Of a stretch of DNA of 64,000 nucleotides, positions 63,273-64,000 are shown piece by piece. The notes beneath the pieces are model-generated. The model did no database searches, was not told where the DNA came from, and saw nothing but the letters and a program-made list of their open reading frames with translations. The DNA is from Candidatus Dormiibacterota bacterium (GTDB lineage Bacteria > Chloroflexota > Dormibacteria > Dormibacterales > Dormibacteraceae). Every line of letters starts with the position of its first letter. The stretch's first letter is position 1. The stretch lies in NCBI GenBank assembly GCA_024280995.1, contig JAMXLM010000002.1, positions 174,789 to 238,788 of the forward strand. Reading direction: 5' to 3'. Both the position numbers and the translations under genes were made by a program.

Positions 63273-63733
63273 CCCTGGATCTCGCGCAGGAGGTTGGCCA
63301 TCTCGATCGCAGCCTCCGCGGCGTCGGCGCCTTTGTTGTTCTTGAGGCCTGACCGTGCGAGCGCCTGGTCCTCGTCCTCGGTCGTGAGCACGCCGAAGGC
63401 GATCGGGACGCCTGTGTCGAGCTGGACCTGCATGAGGCCCTGGGCCGCCTGCATCGCCACGACCTCGAAGTTGAAGGTCTCGCCGCGGATGACAGCGCCC
63501 AGGCAGACGATCGCGTCGTGTGCGCCCTTCTCGGCGAGGGCGAGCGCGGTCACGGGCAGGTCCAGGCTCCCTGGGACCCAGTAGACGTCCGTGTCCTCGA
63601 CGCCGTGCTTCGCGAGCGCGTCCTGGGCGCCCTTCAGGAGGCGCTTGGCCACGTTCTCATTGAAGCGCGCGACGACGATCGCGATCGTCAGATCGCCGCC
63701 TTCGAGGTTTGGCGTCGCGCCTGTTTCGCTCAT
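63269..63733 (-). CDS. ribH: 6,7-dimethyl-8-ribityllumazine synthase, His88 replaced by Asn
   Basis: Penultimate riboflavin step. 154 aa: IVVARFNENVAKRLL, YWVPGSLDLPVTA, LGAVIRGET, PIAFGVLTTEDEDQALARSG. The motif after RGET reads F87-N88-F89-E90, where most homologues have His at position 88 (proton transfer); Asn here is unusual. No other rib genes are nearby. Directly downstream of the 23S rRNA gene on the same strand, with a 156-bp leader containing TGTAAT as a possible -10. Confidence 0.93.
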   Translation of the reverse strand: MSETGATPNLEGGDLTIAIVVARFNENVAKRLLKGAQDALAKHGVEDTDVYWVPGSLDLPVTALALAEKGAHDAIVCLGAVIRGETFNFEVVAMQAAQGLMQVQLDTGVPIAFGVLTTEDEDQALARSGLKNNKGADAAEAAIEMANLLREIQG

Positions 63734-63889
63734 CGGGTGGATGCGTGAAATTACACCACCACGATCAAAGCAGCGACAACCGAATGAGGTCTATGAGATT
63801 TTCCAGTTTGCTTTTTGCTTTCGCGCTGGATCCGTTTCTTGCGTTGGCTCGTTTCCGCTCGCCCTTCAGTGATCTGAAGAGTGAGTTAT
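63734..63889 (-). other. Spacer between 23S rRNA 3' end and ribH
   Basis: 156 bp, AT-richer. Contains the hairpin CTTCAG-TGAT-CTGAAG (63864-63879) just past the rRNA end, likely for processing or termination, and a possible ribH promoter (TTGTCG, 18 nt, TGTAAT). No 5S rRNA and no FMN riboswitch were recognised. Confidence 0.5.
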
Positions 63890-64000
63890 AGGTGAACAAG
63901 CCCTCGGGCTATTAGTACCGCTCAGCTCAAAGGATTGCTCCTCTTACACCTGCGGCCTATCAACCTGGTTGTCTACCAGGGCCCTTACCCGGTTAACCCG
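63890..64000 (-). rRNA. 23S ribosomal RNA, 3' end only (continues beyond window)
   Basis: The reverse complement carries the conserved 23S 3' end: GGTTGATAGGCCGCAGGTGT, then GAGCTGAGCGGTACTAATA and CCCGAGGGCTTG. The exact 3' terminus is uncertain by about 10 nt. Transcription is on the minus strand towards ribH; a 5S gene is not found in the following 156 bp. Confidence 0.92.

Noticed and set aside
63734..63889. 5S rRNA or FMN riboswitch upstream of ribH
   Set aside because: Neither the 5S consensus nor the conserved FMN-aptamer blocks can be found.

Overview
The window is 64 kb of dense, GC-rich chromosomal DNA (estimated mid-60s % GC) with no tRNA, phage, IS element or CRISPR array. Housekeeping gene blocks, Ku plus an ATP-dependent ligase, a 13E12-type HNH gene behind a CGAAC-N4-GTTCG SOS box, an F420/PPOX-type oxidoreductase and a DUF2236 oxygenase suggest a soil bacterium of the Terrabacteria side (Actinobacteriota / Chloroflexota / Dormibacterota-like). 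No marker here fixes the phylum; that placement is an inference.

Layout. 1-4.2 kb: 3' part-missing relA/spoT and a divergent GAF/HD-GYP signalling protein. 4.3-16.1 kb (minus strand): topA, then rpsB-tsf-pyrH-frr-uppS-cdsA-dxr-rseP-ispG-proS, a translation, isoprenoid and envelope block. 16.1-18.5 kb: comM-dprA. 18.5-22.5 kb: hydrolase and MBL genes, divergent from an ABC exporter whose ATPase is degenerate. 22.5-26.7 kb: Ku, ligase, NmrA-like protein and an SOS-boxed, doubly frameshifted HNH gene. 26.7-31.6 kb: ylxM-ffh-rpsP-khpA-rimM-trmD-rplS and rnhB-yraN. 31.7-33.9 kb: DinB, Lrp-type RAM domain, inositol-phosphatase and PHP genes. 34-44 kb (minus): selD, rsmD, coaD, a coiled-coil protein, rpmF, fabD, acpP, rnc, smc, ftsY. 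44-64 kb: dioxygenase, recG, membrane proteins, Asp23-FakA-FakB, rpmB, a MarR locus, acuC/ftcD, a toastrack-type membrane cluster, an M16 protease, a PQQ-like lipoprotein, ribH, and the 3' end of a 23S rRNA gene running off the window.

Main observations. (1) selD is a selenoprotein gene: TGA replaces the active-site Cys codon, followed by a well-placed bacterial SECIS-like hairpin. (2) Several operon genes (pyrH, ftsY, rnc, the coiled-coil gene, probably ispG) have no ATG/GTG/TTG able to start the conserved protein; the only consistent starts are CTG or ATA. In all but ispG these sit in 4-base stop/start overlaps (CTGA, ATAG, ATAA), so coupled re-initiation seems tolerant of start-codon identity. 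(3) Many transcription-unit heads carry a TANNNT -10 box 6-9 nt before the start codon, often back to back in divergent pairs with only 20-35 bp between genes, which points to widespread leaderless mRNAs. (4) A dispersed palindromic repeat occurs three times between genes. Starts were chosen from conserved N-termini, Shine-Dalgarno or -10 spacing and overlaps. Everything here was read by eye with no database search.
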